Source: CAWCFV01 sp963794995 (lineage in GTDB: Bacteria; Actinomycetota; Actinomycetes; JACCUZ01). Taken from it: a stretch of DNA of 64,000 bases. The DNA is taken from NCBI GenBank assembly GCA_963794995.1, contig CAWCFV010000002.1, forward strand, positions 2,108,001 to 2,172,000, written 5' to 3'. This document shows, in pieces, positions 40,773 through 49,818 of the stretch. A program made the position numbers and the translations under genes. The notes below the pieces were generated by a model, which was not told the origin of the DNA, did no database searches, and saw only the letters and a list, made by a program, of their open reading frames with translations. Numbering within the stretch: position 1 is the first letter of the stretch; each line of letters starts with the position of its first letter.

Positions 40773-43700
40773 ATGCTGCGTGACGCAGGTGTGCGCACCA
40801 AGCTGCTCGCCGTACTCGCCATCCCGACCCTGCTCCTCGCGGTCGTCACGACGCTGCTGGTCGGTGGCCAGGTGTCGGCCGCCCGCCAGGCCGGCCAGGT
40901 CAAGGCGCTCACCGACGTCGCGATCCAGGTCAACCGCGTGGTGCACAGCCTCCAGGAGGAGCGCAGCGCGACGCTGGCCTACCTGCAGGACCCGCAGGAC
41001 GGCAGCCAGGCCCGGATGCAGGGCCAGCGCCTGTTCACCGACCAGCAGGTACGCAGCCTGCGGACGCTGGTGGCCGAGTCGCCCGTGGCGCAGATGTCGA
41101 CGGCGATCCAGGTCGCGGTCGGCCGGTCCGCGACCAGTCACGAGGAGATCCCCGCCGCCCGGGCGTCCATCGATGCGGGCCGCTTCTTCGGCACCGAGAC
41201 GGACGTGTTCTACAGCAAGGTCATCCGCACCGACCTCGACCTGCCGGGCGTCGTCGCGACCTCCGGCGGCAGCGAGCTGGTCGGCCGGCTGCAGGCCTAC
41301 GAGGCGGTGTCCACCGCCATCGAGCTCGCCTCGCACGAGCGCGACATCGTCGAGAGCGCCCTGCTGCGCGGCACCCTGACCGAGGCCGACTACGGGCAGG
41401 CGGCTGCCCTGGTCTCGCAGCAGCGCACCGCCCTCGCCGACTTCCAGCGCAGTGCCGAGACCAGCACGTACGCCGCGCTCGACGACGCCCTCGCCGCCGC
41501 GGAGAACTACGAGATCGACCAGGTCCGGCGTGACCTGCCCGGACTGCTCCAGGGCCGCGCTCCCGACAACGGCCGTTCCGTCGCGTGGGTCGGTGCCGCC
41601 AACACGCGCATCGGTCCGATGGTCGACACCGAGTCGACCGTGGTGGCAGACATCGCCGCCGTCGCCGGGCAGACGCAGCGCAGCCAGGAGCAGCGGGCCG
41701 TGGTGCTCGTCGCGGCCGCCGTCCTCGGACTGGGCCTGGCTCTGCTGCTGGCGATCGGGCTGGCCCGGCGGATCACCCGGCCGCTGCGCCGGCTCACCGT
41801 TGCCGCCGGCGAGATCGGCGCCGAGCTGCCGCGAATGGTCGAGCGGATGCAGATCCCGGGCGAAGGCCCCGGAGTGACCGTCGAGCCGATCCCCGTGGAG
41901 TCCAGCGACGAGATCGGCCGGCTGGCCGAGGCCTTCAACACCGTCAACGACGTCACCGTGCAGGTCGCCCAGGAGCAGGCCGCGCTGCGGTCGAGCATCG
42001 CCGAGATGTTCGTCAACGTCGCGCGCCGCAACCAGGTGCTGCTCGGTCGCCAGCTCTCCCAGCTGGACGCGATGGAGGCCGGTGAGGAGGACCCCGACGT
42101 CCTCGAGCGGCTCTTCACCCTCGACCACCTCGCCACCCGGATGCGCCGCAACGCCGAGAGCCTGCTGGTCCTGGCCGGCATCGACTCGACCCGGCGGCTG
42201 CGGCGCTCGATGCCGCTGTCCGACGTGATCCGTACCGCGGTCGGCGAGATCGAGTCCTACGACCGCATCGACCTGTCGATGTCCGAGGACCCCGAGGTCT
42301 CCGGGCGGCACGCCCTCAGCGTCGCCCACCTGCTCGCCGAGCTGCTCGAGAACGCCACGCACTTCTCCAACCCCGAGACCCGGGTCGTCGTCTCCGCGGC
42401 GGTCACCGGTCACGGCGTCGACCTCACCGTCACCGACTACGGCCTGGGCATGTCCGAGGCCGAGGTCGCCGACGCGAACGAGCGCATCGCCCACCCGCCG
42501 GTCGCCGAGATCGCCGTGTCGCAGCGGCTGGGACTGTTCGTGGTGGGGCGCCTGGCCGCGCGGCTCGAGGCATCGGTGCTGCTGCGGCGCGGCCGGTCCG
42601 CGGGCATCGTCGTGGCCATCGCGCTGCCGAGTGCCGTCTTCGAGGGGCTGGCCGTCGAGCAGTCGGCCGACGAGCAGGCCGAGCAGCTCGCGCTGGAGGC
42701 CGCCGTCGACGAGGTGCGCCCGCCGGTGCTCGACACCTCCGACCCGGTGGGACCGCAGCTGGTCCACCGCCCGACCGAGCCCGCGCCGAGCGTCCCCGCC
42801 TTCGCCGCCCTGCAGGCGGGTGCGGCGATGGTCCCCGAGATGGCCCCCCAGCGGCCGGGAACGCCGGAGACCGCGCTGCCGGCCCGGCGGTCCGCCGCGG
42901 CGTCGCCGTCCGCCGACGACAGCCTGACGCCGGTCGCCGACGCGACCCTCGTGCCGGTCGCCGACGACACCGCCGCGCCGGTCGCCGACGAGACCCTCGC
43001 GCCGCCCACCGTCGCCGAGCCCGGGCAGCCTGTCCGCCGTGGCCTGTTCGCCCGCTGGTCGCGGACCCCCGCCGGGTCCGGTGCCCCCGGGCCCGCGGCG
43101 CACGAGGGGGCCGAGCCGGAGACCGACGAGCCGGAGACCGACGAGCCGGAGACCGACGAGCGGAGACCGACGAGCCGGAGGTCGAGGCGCCGGAGGTCGA
43201 GCCGGTGGTCGAGGTGCTGGCGGTCGAGCTGCCCGCCGACGCGGCGACCGTCGAGATCGAGGTGGAGATGGTCACGCTGCCGGCCGAGCCGGCCGAGCCG
43301 GCCGAGCCGCTGGTCGCGGCTGCCCCGGTCGATGCCCTCGCCGAGGACACCCCGACGCCGTGGGTCGAGCAGGACGACCTCGCACCCGACAGCTCCGCCG
43401 AGGTGGTGCCCGAGGCCGCACCTGCCGCCCCGGCCCGTCACGGCGGGCTGTTCGCGCGGTGGTCCCGGACGCCGGCCCCGCCGGTCACCGCTGACGCTGA
43501 CGCTGTCGTGGTCGACGACGAGGTCGCTGACGCTGTCGTGGTCGGCGACGAGGTCGCTGACGCTGACGCTGTCGTGGTCGGCGACGAGGTCGCTGACGCT
43601 GACGCTGTCGTGGTCGACGACGAGGTCGCTGACGCTGACGCTGTCGTGGTCGACGACGAGGTCGGTGACGCTGACGCTGTCGTGGTCGACGACGAGGTCG

Positions 43701-44872
43701 CTGACGCTGACGCTGTCGTGGTCGACGACGAGGTCGCCGAGGCACCGGTCGAGCCCCACCTGGTCGACGAGACGCCGGGCTCCCGCCCCGCGCCGGGTCG
43801 TCGCCGCTTGTTCGGCCGGCGGGCCCGGGCGCAGGACCGGCCCGTCGAGCCCGCGCCGGCAACCTCCGGGGAGGTGCCCGAGGCGGAGGTGCAGGCGGTC
43901 GAGCCGCTGGCCGAGCCGGAGCCGGAGCCGCTGTCCGCGCCGGTCTCCGTCGCGCCGGATCCCGAGCCCGTGGTCGCGCCGGAGCCCGAGCCGGTGGCAG
44001 TCGTCGAGCCCGAGCCGGCTCCCACCCGCGCGCCGGCCGTCTACGCCAAGGCCGTCGACGTCCTGCCCCACCAGCCGGTCCGCGGCGGCGGTCTGTTCGG
44101 TCGGCACCGCCGTCCCCAGTCCGCGCCGGCCCCGGCCGTGCAGCCCGGACCGGTGCAGCCCGGACCTGTGCAGCCCGAGGCGCTGCAGCCTGTGCAGCCT
44201 GTGCAGCCTGTGCAGCCCGAGCCCGTTCCGGCCCCCGTCGCCGCGTCGCCCGAGGCACCCGGGACCGCCGACGACCTGGTCTCCGACCTGTTCGGCGGGC
44301 CGTCCGTGCCGGTCGCCCCCCTCGCACCGTCCGCGCCGCAGCCGCGGCTGGACGTGCCGCCGGCCGCACCGGCCGAGGTCGCCGGGACCGCCGCCGACCT
44401 CGTGCCGGACCTGTTCGGTGCACCCGTCGCACCCGCCTCCGCGTCCCCGCCCGGCGCGCTGCCCGGCCGGACCCCGGTCGCCCCGGTGGAACCGCCCGCC
44501 CCGGTCGAGCACCCCTCGGCCGACCTGGACCGGATGGCGGCGCAGGCCGAGATGCACCAGTCGGCCCTGTCCGCACTGCGGGGCCTCTACGAGCCGTCGT
44601 TCACGCCCGTGCCCCAGCAGGCGCCGACGGCGCCCGCCGGACTCTCCCGGCGCACGCCCAAGGCCGCGACTGAGGTCCCGGACCCGCGCGAGGGCGCCGC
44701 GCCGCCGCCGCGGGCCCGCAGCGCCGCCGAGGTGCGCGGCATGCTCTCCGGCTTCCGCGCCGGCGTCGAGCGGGGTCGTGGCTCGGCCGGCGGCGAGAAC
44801 GCTCCCGACGACGCGCCCGGCAGCCAGCCCGGCACCCACCCCGACACCCACCCCGACACCTCGACCCGCTGA
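40773..44872 (+). CDS. Conservon sensor histidine kinase (CvnA type), frameshifted in a tandem repeat
   Basis: Nitrate/nitrite-sensing (NIT) type kinase of the cvn operon. ATG 40773 follows GGAGGG by six bases. TM1 spans about residues 13-34, then the sensory domain to about 305, TM2 (VVLVAAAVLGLGLALLLAIG), HAMP, a dimerisation segment with LFTLDHLATRMRRNAESLL, and an HATPase domain with LLAELLENATHFSNP. From about residue 620 the tail is Pro/Glu/Asp-rich and disordered. At 43158-43171 a 15-base repeat copy lacks one base; beyond it the tail is read in another frame to the stop at 44872. Restoring the base gives about 1366 residues. Unrestored, the frame stays open to 45383 as Arg/Pro-rich run-on. 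Confidence 0.88.
43113..43201 (+). repeat. 15-base coding minisatellite containing the cvnA frameshift
   Basis: Copies of GAGCCGGAGACCGAC (Glu-Pro-Glu-Thr-Asp) start at 43113, 43128 and 43143. The fourth copy at 43158-43171 is 14 bases long because GAGCCGG has become GAGCGG; two diverged copies ending GGTCGAG follow. The missing C changes the reading frame. Confidence 0.9.
43490..43735 (+). repeat. 36-base coding minisatellite, seven copies
   Basis: Seven tandem units encode Ala-Asp-Ala-Asp-Ala-Val-Val-Val-Asp-Asp-Glu-Val. Units begin at 43490, 43526 (30 bases, one hexamer short), 43556, 43592, 43628, 43664 and 43700. Differences are few (GAC to GGC in copies 2 and 3, GCT to GGT in copy 6). 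All lengths are multiples of three, so copy number can vary without loss of frame. It lies in the disordered tail of the conservon kinase. Confidence 0.92.
44149..44220 (+). repeat. GTGCAGCC-type coding repeat in the kinase tail
   Basis: Short tandem units (GTGCAGCCCGGACC, then three CTGTGCAGC units in a row) encode Gln-Pro-Gly-Pro-Val and Gln-Pro-Val repeats. They add a third repeat block to the disordered tail. Confidence 0.75.
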
Positions 44873-44898
44873 CCTCCCGAGACGAAGGACGTTCCGAC

Positions 44899-45354
44899 GT
44901 GACCACCCTCAGCACCGAGGCAGCCAACTTCAGCTGGCTGCTCGGCAACTTCGTGAAGAGCGTGCCCGGGGTCCACCACACCCTCGTCGTGTCCGCGGAC
45001 GGGCTGCTCATGGCCATGTCCGACGACCTGGACCGCACCCAGGGCGACCAGCTCTCCGCGATCGTGTCGGGGCTGTCCAGCCTGACCCGCGGCGCCGCCC
45101 GCCAGCTCGGTGCCGGCGAGGTTCGCCAGTCCATCGTCGAGATGGACAACATGTTCCTGTTCACCACCAGCATCAGCGACGGTTCGGTGCTGGCGGTGGC
45201 GGCCGACGCGTCCTGCGACGTCGGCATGGTGGGGTACGAGATGACCCTGCTGGTCAGCCGCGCCGAGGCGACGATGACCCCGCAGCTGGTGACCGAGATG
45301 CGGTCCCGGCTGCCGGTGCACGGCGTCGCGCGCCCGGTGGGTGCGGAGAGGTGA
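44899..45354 (+). CDS. Roadblock/LC7 protein of the conservon (CvnB type)
   Basis: A 151-residue roadblock-domain protein, the second member of the cvn operon. NFSWLLGNFVKSVPGVHHTL and VVSADGLLMAMSDDLDRTQG are typical, as is MLFLFTTSI-like MDNMFLFTTSISDGSVLAV. In conservons it associates with the kinase and stimulates or binds the GTPase. GTG 44899 has GAAGGA upstream. It starts 26 bases after the intended kinase stop. Confidence 0.93.
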   Translation: MTTLSTEAANFSWLLGNFVKSVPGVHHTLVVSADGLLMAMSDDLDRTQGDQLSAIVSGLSSLTRGAARQLGAGEVRQSIVEMDNMFLFTTSISDGSVLAVAADASCDVGMVGYEMTLLVSRAEATMTPQLVTEMRSRLPVHGVARPVGAER

Positions 45355-45360
45355 GCCGGG

Positions 45361-45777
45361 ATGCCCGACGACACCGCTGCTGAGCCCGGGGCCCAGCGTC
45401 ACGCGCACGACCTCTACGACGACGACTCCGTCGAGGAGGCCCGCACGGTCCGGCCGTACGCCCTGACCCGTGGCCGGACCCGCCCGGGCCGCGGCGACCT
45501 CCCTCTGGAGGCCCTGGTCCGCGGCGTCGAGGGCGCCGTCGACCGCGCCAGCACGCCCGAACGCCGCCGCATCATCGAGCTCAGCAGCGCGTCGATCCTG
45601 TCGGTCGCGGAGCTGTCGGCACACCTGTCCCTGCCCCTCGGCGTCGTGCGCGTCCTCATCGGCGACCTGGCCGATGCGGGCCTGCTCGTCGTCCACACCG
45701 GTTCACCGACGGCCGCGCCCGCAGCCACGAACCTCAAGGTCCTGGAGAGTGTTCTCAATGGCATTTCCGCGCTCTGA
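45361..45777 (+). CDS. DUF742 protein of the conservon (CvnC type)
   Basis: A 138-residue DUF742 protein with the family pattern VRPYALTRGRTRPG at about 31-44 and a winged-helix-like second half, IIELSSASILSVAELSAHLS and LGVVRVLIGDLADAGLLVVH. It is thought to bridge kinase signals and transcription or the GTPase. It begins 7 bases after the roadblock gene and overlaps the GTPase start. Confidence 0.93.
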   Translation: MPDDTAAEPGAQRHAHDLYDDDSVEEARTVRPYALTRGRTRPGRGDLPLEALVRGVEGAVDRASTPERRRIIELSSASILSVAELSAHLSLPLGVVRVLIGDLADAGLLVVHTGSPTAAPAATNLKVLESVLNGISAL

Positions 45778-46378
45778 CGTCGTGGCCGACGCCACCCCGG
45801 CGCAGCAGGTGCCGGGAGGCGGGCCGACCGCGCCCACCACTGTGAAGATCGTCGTCGCCGGCGGGTTCGCCGTCGGCAAGACGACGTTCATCGGCTCGAT
45901 CTCCGACATCGAGCCGCTCTCGACCGAGGCCGCCATGACCGAGCACTCGGTCGGTGTCGACGACGCCGGTGGCGTCAGCGACCGCAAGACCTCGACCACC
46001 GTCGCGCTCGACTTCGGGCGCATCGCGCTGCCGGGTGACCTGTGGCTGTACCTGTTCGGCACCCCCGGCCAGGACCGCTTCCACTTCATGTGGGACGACC
46101 TGATCAAGGGCGCCATCGGTGCGGTGGTCCTGGTCGACACCGAGCGGCTCGAGCAGTGCTTCGACGCCGTCGACTACTTCGAGGCCCGGCAGATCCCGTT
46201 CGTCCTCGCGGTGAACTGCTTCGACGGCGTGGCCCGCCACGACCTCGACGCGGTGCGCGAGGCGCTGGCGGTCCGTCCCGAGACGCCGGTCTTCTACACC
46301 GACGCCCGCAGCCGGGCGGCCACCAAGCAGGCGCTCATCACCCTCGTCACCCTGGCGATGTCCCGCATGCAGGGCTGA
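45758..46378 (+). CDS. Conservon small GTPase (CvnD type)
   Basis: A 206-residue ATP/GTP-binding protein of the MglA-like family. P-loop is VVAGGFAVGKTTFIGSI (about 31-47), the switch region LFGTPGQDRFHFMWDDL and the base-recognition motif VLAVNCFDG. The conserved KTSTTVALDFGRI is the family hallmark. ATG 45758 with GGAGAG upstream overlaps the DUF742 gene by 20 bases. It completes the four-gene conservon. Confidence 0.94.
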   Translation: MAFPRSDVVADATPAQQVPGGGPTAPTTVKIVVAGGFAVGKTTFIGSISDIEPLSTEAAMTEHSVGVDDAGGVSDRKTSTTVALDFGRIALPGDLWLYLFGTPGQDRFHFMWDDLIKGAIGAVVLVDTERLEQCFDAVDYFEARQIPFVLAVNCFDGVARHDLDAVREALAVRPETPVFYTDARSRAATKQALITLVTLAMSRMQG

Positions 46379-46533
46379 CCCGAGGCGTCCGACGGGCCGT
46401 CCACCTGAGCCGTCCACCTGGCGGTCCGCGTCCGACGGGGGCGCCGGGCCGGAAGAGACCGACACCGACCGTGCGACCCGGTGGATGCTGGGCGCACCGG
46501 CCGCCCCGCGTCGGTCCCCCAGGAGGCTGATCC

Positions 46534-47442
46534 ATGCCCTCACTGCCCTCACTGCCCTCACTGCCCTCACTGCCCTCGCCGCGCGCCGCGGTGCGGACCC
46601 TGCTCACCGGTCACCACGACGGGGTCGCTCCCTGGGTCCGGGCGCTGGGCGAGCCGGGAGACGACGGGTGGTTCGGGCCCGGCTCGACGATCTGGGCGGT
46701 GCACGCCGACGCCGCCACCCTGGTCGGTGGCATCCGGGCGCTGCTGGTCCAGGCGATGCACCCCACCGTGCTCGCCGGCTTCGACCAGCACTCCGACTAC
46801 CGCGAGGACCCCGAGACCCGCCTGCAGCGCACCGCCACCTTCGTCACGGTGACGACGTTCGGCACCACGCGGCAGGCCGAGGCGGCCTGCGAGCGGGTCC
46901 GGCGCGCCCACGGGCCGGTGCGCGGACGGACCCCGGACGGGAGGGCGTACGACGCCGGCGACCCCGAGCTGCTCGGCTGGGTGCACCTCGCGCTGGCCGA
47001 CTCGCTGGCCGTGGCGGTCCAGCGCTTCGGGCGCACCGCCTTCGACCTCGACGCCTACCTGGCGGACACGGCGGTGGTCGGCAGCCACCTCGGCGCTGCC
47101 CACGTCCCGCAGGACGCCGCGGGACTCGCGTGCGCCTGGGACCACTACCGCCCCAGCCTCGAGGCGACCCCCGCCACGGCCGACGCGCACGCCTTCCTGC
47201 TCGACCCGCCGCTGCCGGCCAGGATCCGGCTGCCCTACCGGGTGCTGGCCGCGGCCGCCGCGGCCAGCCTGCCGACGTCGCTGCGACCGCTGCTCGCCGC
47301 CCGCCCCGCGGTGCCGGACCTTCCGGCGCGGCTCGTCGGCCGGGCCGCGACGAGGCTGCTCGCCGTCGTGCTCGGTGCGAGCCCGGCCGCCCGGGCCGCG
47401 CACGCCCGCACGCAGGGCGCTCGTGCGCCTACCGGTCCCTGA
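46534..47442 (+). CDS. DUF2236 oxygenase (MpaB/rubber oxygenase family)
   Basis: A 302-residue protein of the DUF2236 family, which includes haem-dependent latex-clearing protein and fungal MpaB. Typical blocks: LLVQAMHPTVLAGFDQHSDY, RLQRTATFVTVTTFGTTRQA and LGWVHLALADSLAVAVQRFG, whose histidines are candidate haem or metal ligands. The N-terminus is five Ser-Leu-Pro repeats. AGGAGG seven bases before the ATG supports the start. The substrate is unknown; its 3' end overlaps the convergent ICL-family gene by 14 bases. Confidence 0.88.
   Translation: MPSLPSLPSLPSLPSPRAAVRTLLTGHHDGVAPWVRALGEPGDDGWFGPGSTIWAVHADAATLVGGIRALLVQAMHPTVLAGFDQHSDYREDPETRLQRTATFVTVTTFGTTRQAEAACERVRRAHGPVRGRTPDGRAYDAGDPELLGWVHLALADSLAVAVQRFGRTAFDLDAYLADTAVVGSHLGAAHVPQDAAGLACAWDHYRPSLEATPATADAHAFLLDPPLPARIRLPYRVLAAAAAASLPTSLRPLLAARPAVPDLPARLVGRAATRLLAVVLGASPAARAAHARTQGARAPTGP
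46537..46578 (+). repeat. 9-base tandem repeat at the start of the MpaB-like gene
   Basis: Four perfect copies of CCCTCACTG begin at 46537, followed by a partial copy, encoding Pro-Ser-Leu repeated directly after the start Met. Slippage would change the N-terminus by three residues per unit. Confidence 0.88.
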
Positions 47443-48238
47443 ACAGCGCGTCGACGTCGGGCAGCTGCGCGAACCGGGTGACCGTCCCGGCGTGCGCGAT
47501 CTCCTGGGCCGCCGCCAGGAAGCCGCCCCAGGCGGTCCTCGCGAGGGTGCCCCCCACGCTGATCCGGCGTACCCCCAGCGCGGCAGCCTCCTCCACCGAG
47601 AGGAACGGGGCGTTCAGCAGCACGTTCACCGGCTTCGGTGCGACCGCCTCGACGACCGCCACGACCTGCTCGGCGGTGCTGAGGCGGGGGGCGTACAGGC
47701 AGTCCGCCCCGGCCGCGGCGTAGGCGCGCAGCCGCCGGACCGTCTCGTGGAGGTCCGGGCGGCCGACGACGAAGCCCTCGGACCGGCCGGTGAGGACGAT
47801 GCCGGTGCCGCTCGCGTCGATGGCCTGGCGCGCGGCGCGGACCCGCGCCACGGCCAGGTCGAGGTCGTGCATCGGCTGGGCCGGGTCGCCGGTGGAGTCC
47901 TCGATCGAGAGCCCGGCGATGCCCGTCGCGGCCGCGAGACCCACGTGGGCCCCGACCTGGTCCGGGTCGACGGCGAAGCCGCCCTCGAAGTCGGCGTTCA
48001 CGGGCACGTCGACGGCGGCGGTCACCACGCGCAGGTGCTCCAGGGTCTGCTCGAGCGACACCTCGTTGTCCGCGACCCCGCAGGTCCAGGCCAGCCCGGC
48101 GCTGGTCGTCGCGAGCGCCGGGAAGCCCAGCCCGGCGAGCACCCGCGCACTTCCCGCGTCCCAGGGGTTGGGCATGACGAAGCACCCGGCGGAGTGCAGG
48201 CGGTGGAAGACGGCCACGCGCTCGGCCTGTGTCGTCAT
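47429..48238 (-). CDS. Isocitrate lyase/PEP mutase family protein
   Basis: A 269-residue TIM-barrel protein. FHRLHSAGCFVMPNPWDAGS and the metal-site region VPVNADFEGGFAVDP, then GLSIEDSTGD, are family signatures. It lacks the KKCGH loop motif of true isocitrate lyase, so it belongs to the oxaloacetase/carboxyphosphonoenolpyruvate mutase-like subgroup of uncertain substrate. It is divergent from the lipoprotein hydrolase gene. Confidence 0.9.
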   Translation of the reverse strand: MTTQAERVAVFHRLHSAGCFVMPNPWDAGSARVLAGLGFPALATTSAGLAWTCGVADNEVSLEQTLEHLRVVTAAVDVPVNADFEGGFAVDPDQVGAHVGLAAATGIAGLSIEDSTGDPAQPMHDLDLAVARVRAARQAIDASGTGIVLTGRSEGFVVGRPDLHETVRRLRAYAAAGADCLYAPRLSTAEQVVAVVEAVAPKPVNVLLNAPFLSVEEAAALGVRRISVGGTLARTAWGGFLAAAQEIAHAGTVTRFAQLPDVDALFRDR

Positions 48239-48300
48239 GGCTCATCTCGTCGGTCGGGAGGGCTGCCTGGTGCGGAGGCTACTCCGGGTCTGCCGGTGAC

Positions 48301-48326
48301 GGATCCCTTGTGCGGCAAGGGCTCCG
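48301..48326. other. Hairpin in a divergent promoter region
   Basis: CCCTTG-TGCGG-CAAGGG is a perfect 6-base stem with a 5-base loop, extended by four more pairs past one mismatch. It lies between the divergent ICL-family and lipoprotein hydrolase genes, so it could be an operator or a 5' leader structure; nothing further can be said. Confidence 0.35.
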
Positions 48327-48378
48327 AGCCGTTTCGAGCCGTTCCGAGGCTTTCCGGGGCTCCGGCGGCGCGGTCGGC

Positions 48379-48384
48379 TACGGT
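48379..48384 (+). promoter_or_regulatory. Leaderless-type -10 box of the lipoprotein hydrolase
   Basis: TACGGT ends six bases before the GTG at 48391, with no ribosome site between them. Confidence 0.45.
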
Positions 48385-48390
48385 GACCGG

Positions 48391-49800
48391 GTGCCGGGCC
48401 GGGGGACCATCACGGCGCTGCTCGCGGTGCTGCTGCTCACTGCCTGCAGCGGCGATGACACCCCCGCCGACCGGTCGCAGGCGTCCCGCTCCGCGCCGGC
48501 CGCCTCGTTCGTGGCGCCGCCGCCCGTCGTCCTGCCCGGTCTGCCGGCCGAGCTGGTCGACCCCTACGCCTGCCGGGGCGGCTTCCTGTGCGGCGGCCTC
48601 GAGGTGCCGCTGGACCGGACGCGGGACGACGGTCCGGCCCTGACCCTCCAGGTGGCGCTGGAGAGCGACCCGGTCGCGCCCCGCGGCGTGCTCCTCGCGC
48701 TCAACGGCGGCCCGGGAGCGCCCGGTGCGCCGCTCGCCGCCGAGCTGGTCGAGCGGTTCGGCCCCGAGGTGGTGGCGGAGTACCGCCTGGTCACCCTGGA
48801 CCAGCGCGGCACCGGCACCACCGCGCTCGACTGCCCTGCGCTGCAGCGTGAGGGCGGGCGCCAGCTCGTCCCCAGCGCGCGCGCGGTGCGCGCCTGCGCC
48901 GACTCGCTCGGCGGGGCGCGAGCGGCGTACGGCACCGACGACACGGTCGCGGACCTCGAGCGGCTGCGGGTGGTCCTCGGTGGGGACCCGCTCACGGTCT
49001 TCGCGATGAGCTACGGCACGTTCGTGGCCCAGCAGTACGCGATGGCCCACCCCGAGGCGGTACGCGCCCTGGTTCTCGACTCGGCACTGCCGGCCAGCGG
49101 CCCGGACCCCGTCCAGCGCGACGTGGTGGGGGCGACCCGGCGGGTGCTCCGCCTGGCCTGCCGGGCGCAGGGCTGCCCGGGCGACCCGGTGGCCGACCTG
49201 GCGGCGGCGGTCCGGGCGGGGGACGGCGCGGACCTGCTCGAGCTGGCCACCCTGCTGAGCGCGGCGCGGCCGTCGTACGACTCGTTGCTGGCGGCGCTGC
49301 GGAGCGCGGCCCGCGGCGACCGGCGCGCGCTGCAGCGGCTGCTCGCCGCGTACCGGACCGGCTTCGACGCCAGCCCGGAGGTGTTCAGCGCCGGGCTGTC
49401 CGTCGCGGCGCGGTGCGGCGACCAGAGGTACCCCTGGGGCCGTTCCGACGCCCCGGTGCGGCGCAGGGAGCCGCTGCTGCGACAGGCGGTCGCCGACGCC
49501 GGCGACCCGTACCCCTTCGACGCCGCGGCCCTACGGGGCAGCGGACCGTCCCGCGCGTGCCTGGCCTGGCCGCCGACGGTGCCCTCCGAGGTCCGGCTCC
49601 GCGACCCCGCGGTCCCGGACGTCCCCGTCCTCGTGCTGGCCGGTGACCGTGACCTCAGCACGCCGCTCGAGACGGTGCGCTCCCGGGTGCTGACTGCCGC
49701 CCCGGAGGCCCGGCTCGTCGTCGTGCGCGGCGCTGGTCACGTCGTGACCGCCCGTCCCGGGCGGGGCCGCTCCGCCGTGCGGGCGTTCCTGCTGCGCTGA
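48391..49800 (+). CDS. Exported alpha/beta-hydrolase lipoprotein (proline/tripeptidyl aminopeptidase-like)
   Basis: A 469-residue secreted hydrolase. The signal peptide ends in the lipobox LTAC (about Cys19). The oxyanion motif is LALNGGPGAPG, the nucleophile serine is in VFAMSYGTFVAQ, the acid is in LVLAGDRDLSTPL and the histidine in VRGAGHVV. The layout matches actinobacterial tripeptidyl aminopeptidases and prolyl aminopeptidase-like enzymes that trim peptides outside the membrane. Conserved cysteines (LDCPAL, RACAD, LACRAQGC, ARCGD, RACLAW) probably form disulfides. Confidence 0.9.
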   Translation: MPGRGTITALLAVLLLTACSGDDTPADRSQASRSAPAASFVAPPPVVLPGLPAELVDPYACRGGFLCGGLEVPLDRTRDDGPALTLQVALESDPVAPRGVLLALNGGPGAPGAPLAAELVERFGPEVVAEYRLVTLDQRGTGTTALDCPALQREGGRQLVPSARAVRACADSLGGARAAYGTDDTVADLERLRVVLGGDPLTVFAMSYGTFVAQQYAMAHPEAVRALVLDSALPASGPDPVQRDVVGATRRVLRLACRAQGCPGDPVADLAAAVRAGDGADLLELATLLSAARPSYDSLLAALRSAARGDRRALQRLLAAYRTGFDASPEVFSAGLSVAARCGDQRYPWGRSDAPVRRREPLLRQAVADAGDPYPFDAAALRGSGPSRACLAWPPTVPSEVRLRDPAVPDVPVLVLAGDRDLSTPLETVRSRVLTAAPEARLVVVRGAGHVVTARPGRGRSAVRAFLLR

Positions 49801-49818
49801 CAGCACCCGCCCGCCACG

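Noticed and set aside
43490..43735. A 36-base repeat array that could be mistaken for a CRISPR array
   Set aside because: The copies are directly tandem without spacers, lie inside an open reading frame with codon periodicity, and no cas genes are present.
42437..44851. Long minus-strand open frame opposite the conservon kinase
   Set aside because: It is an antisense shadow of repeat-rich high-GC coding DNA; it has no recognised domain and no ribosome site.
40530..45383. A single 1617-codon open frame spanning the kinase and roadblock genes
   Set aside because: Beyond about 43160 it encodes Arg/Pro-rich run-on typical of a wrong frame in GC-rich DNA, and it runs antagonistically through the well-supported roadblock gene.
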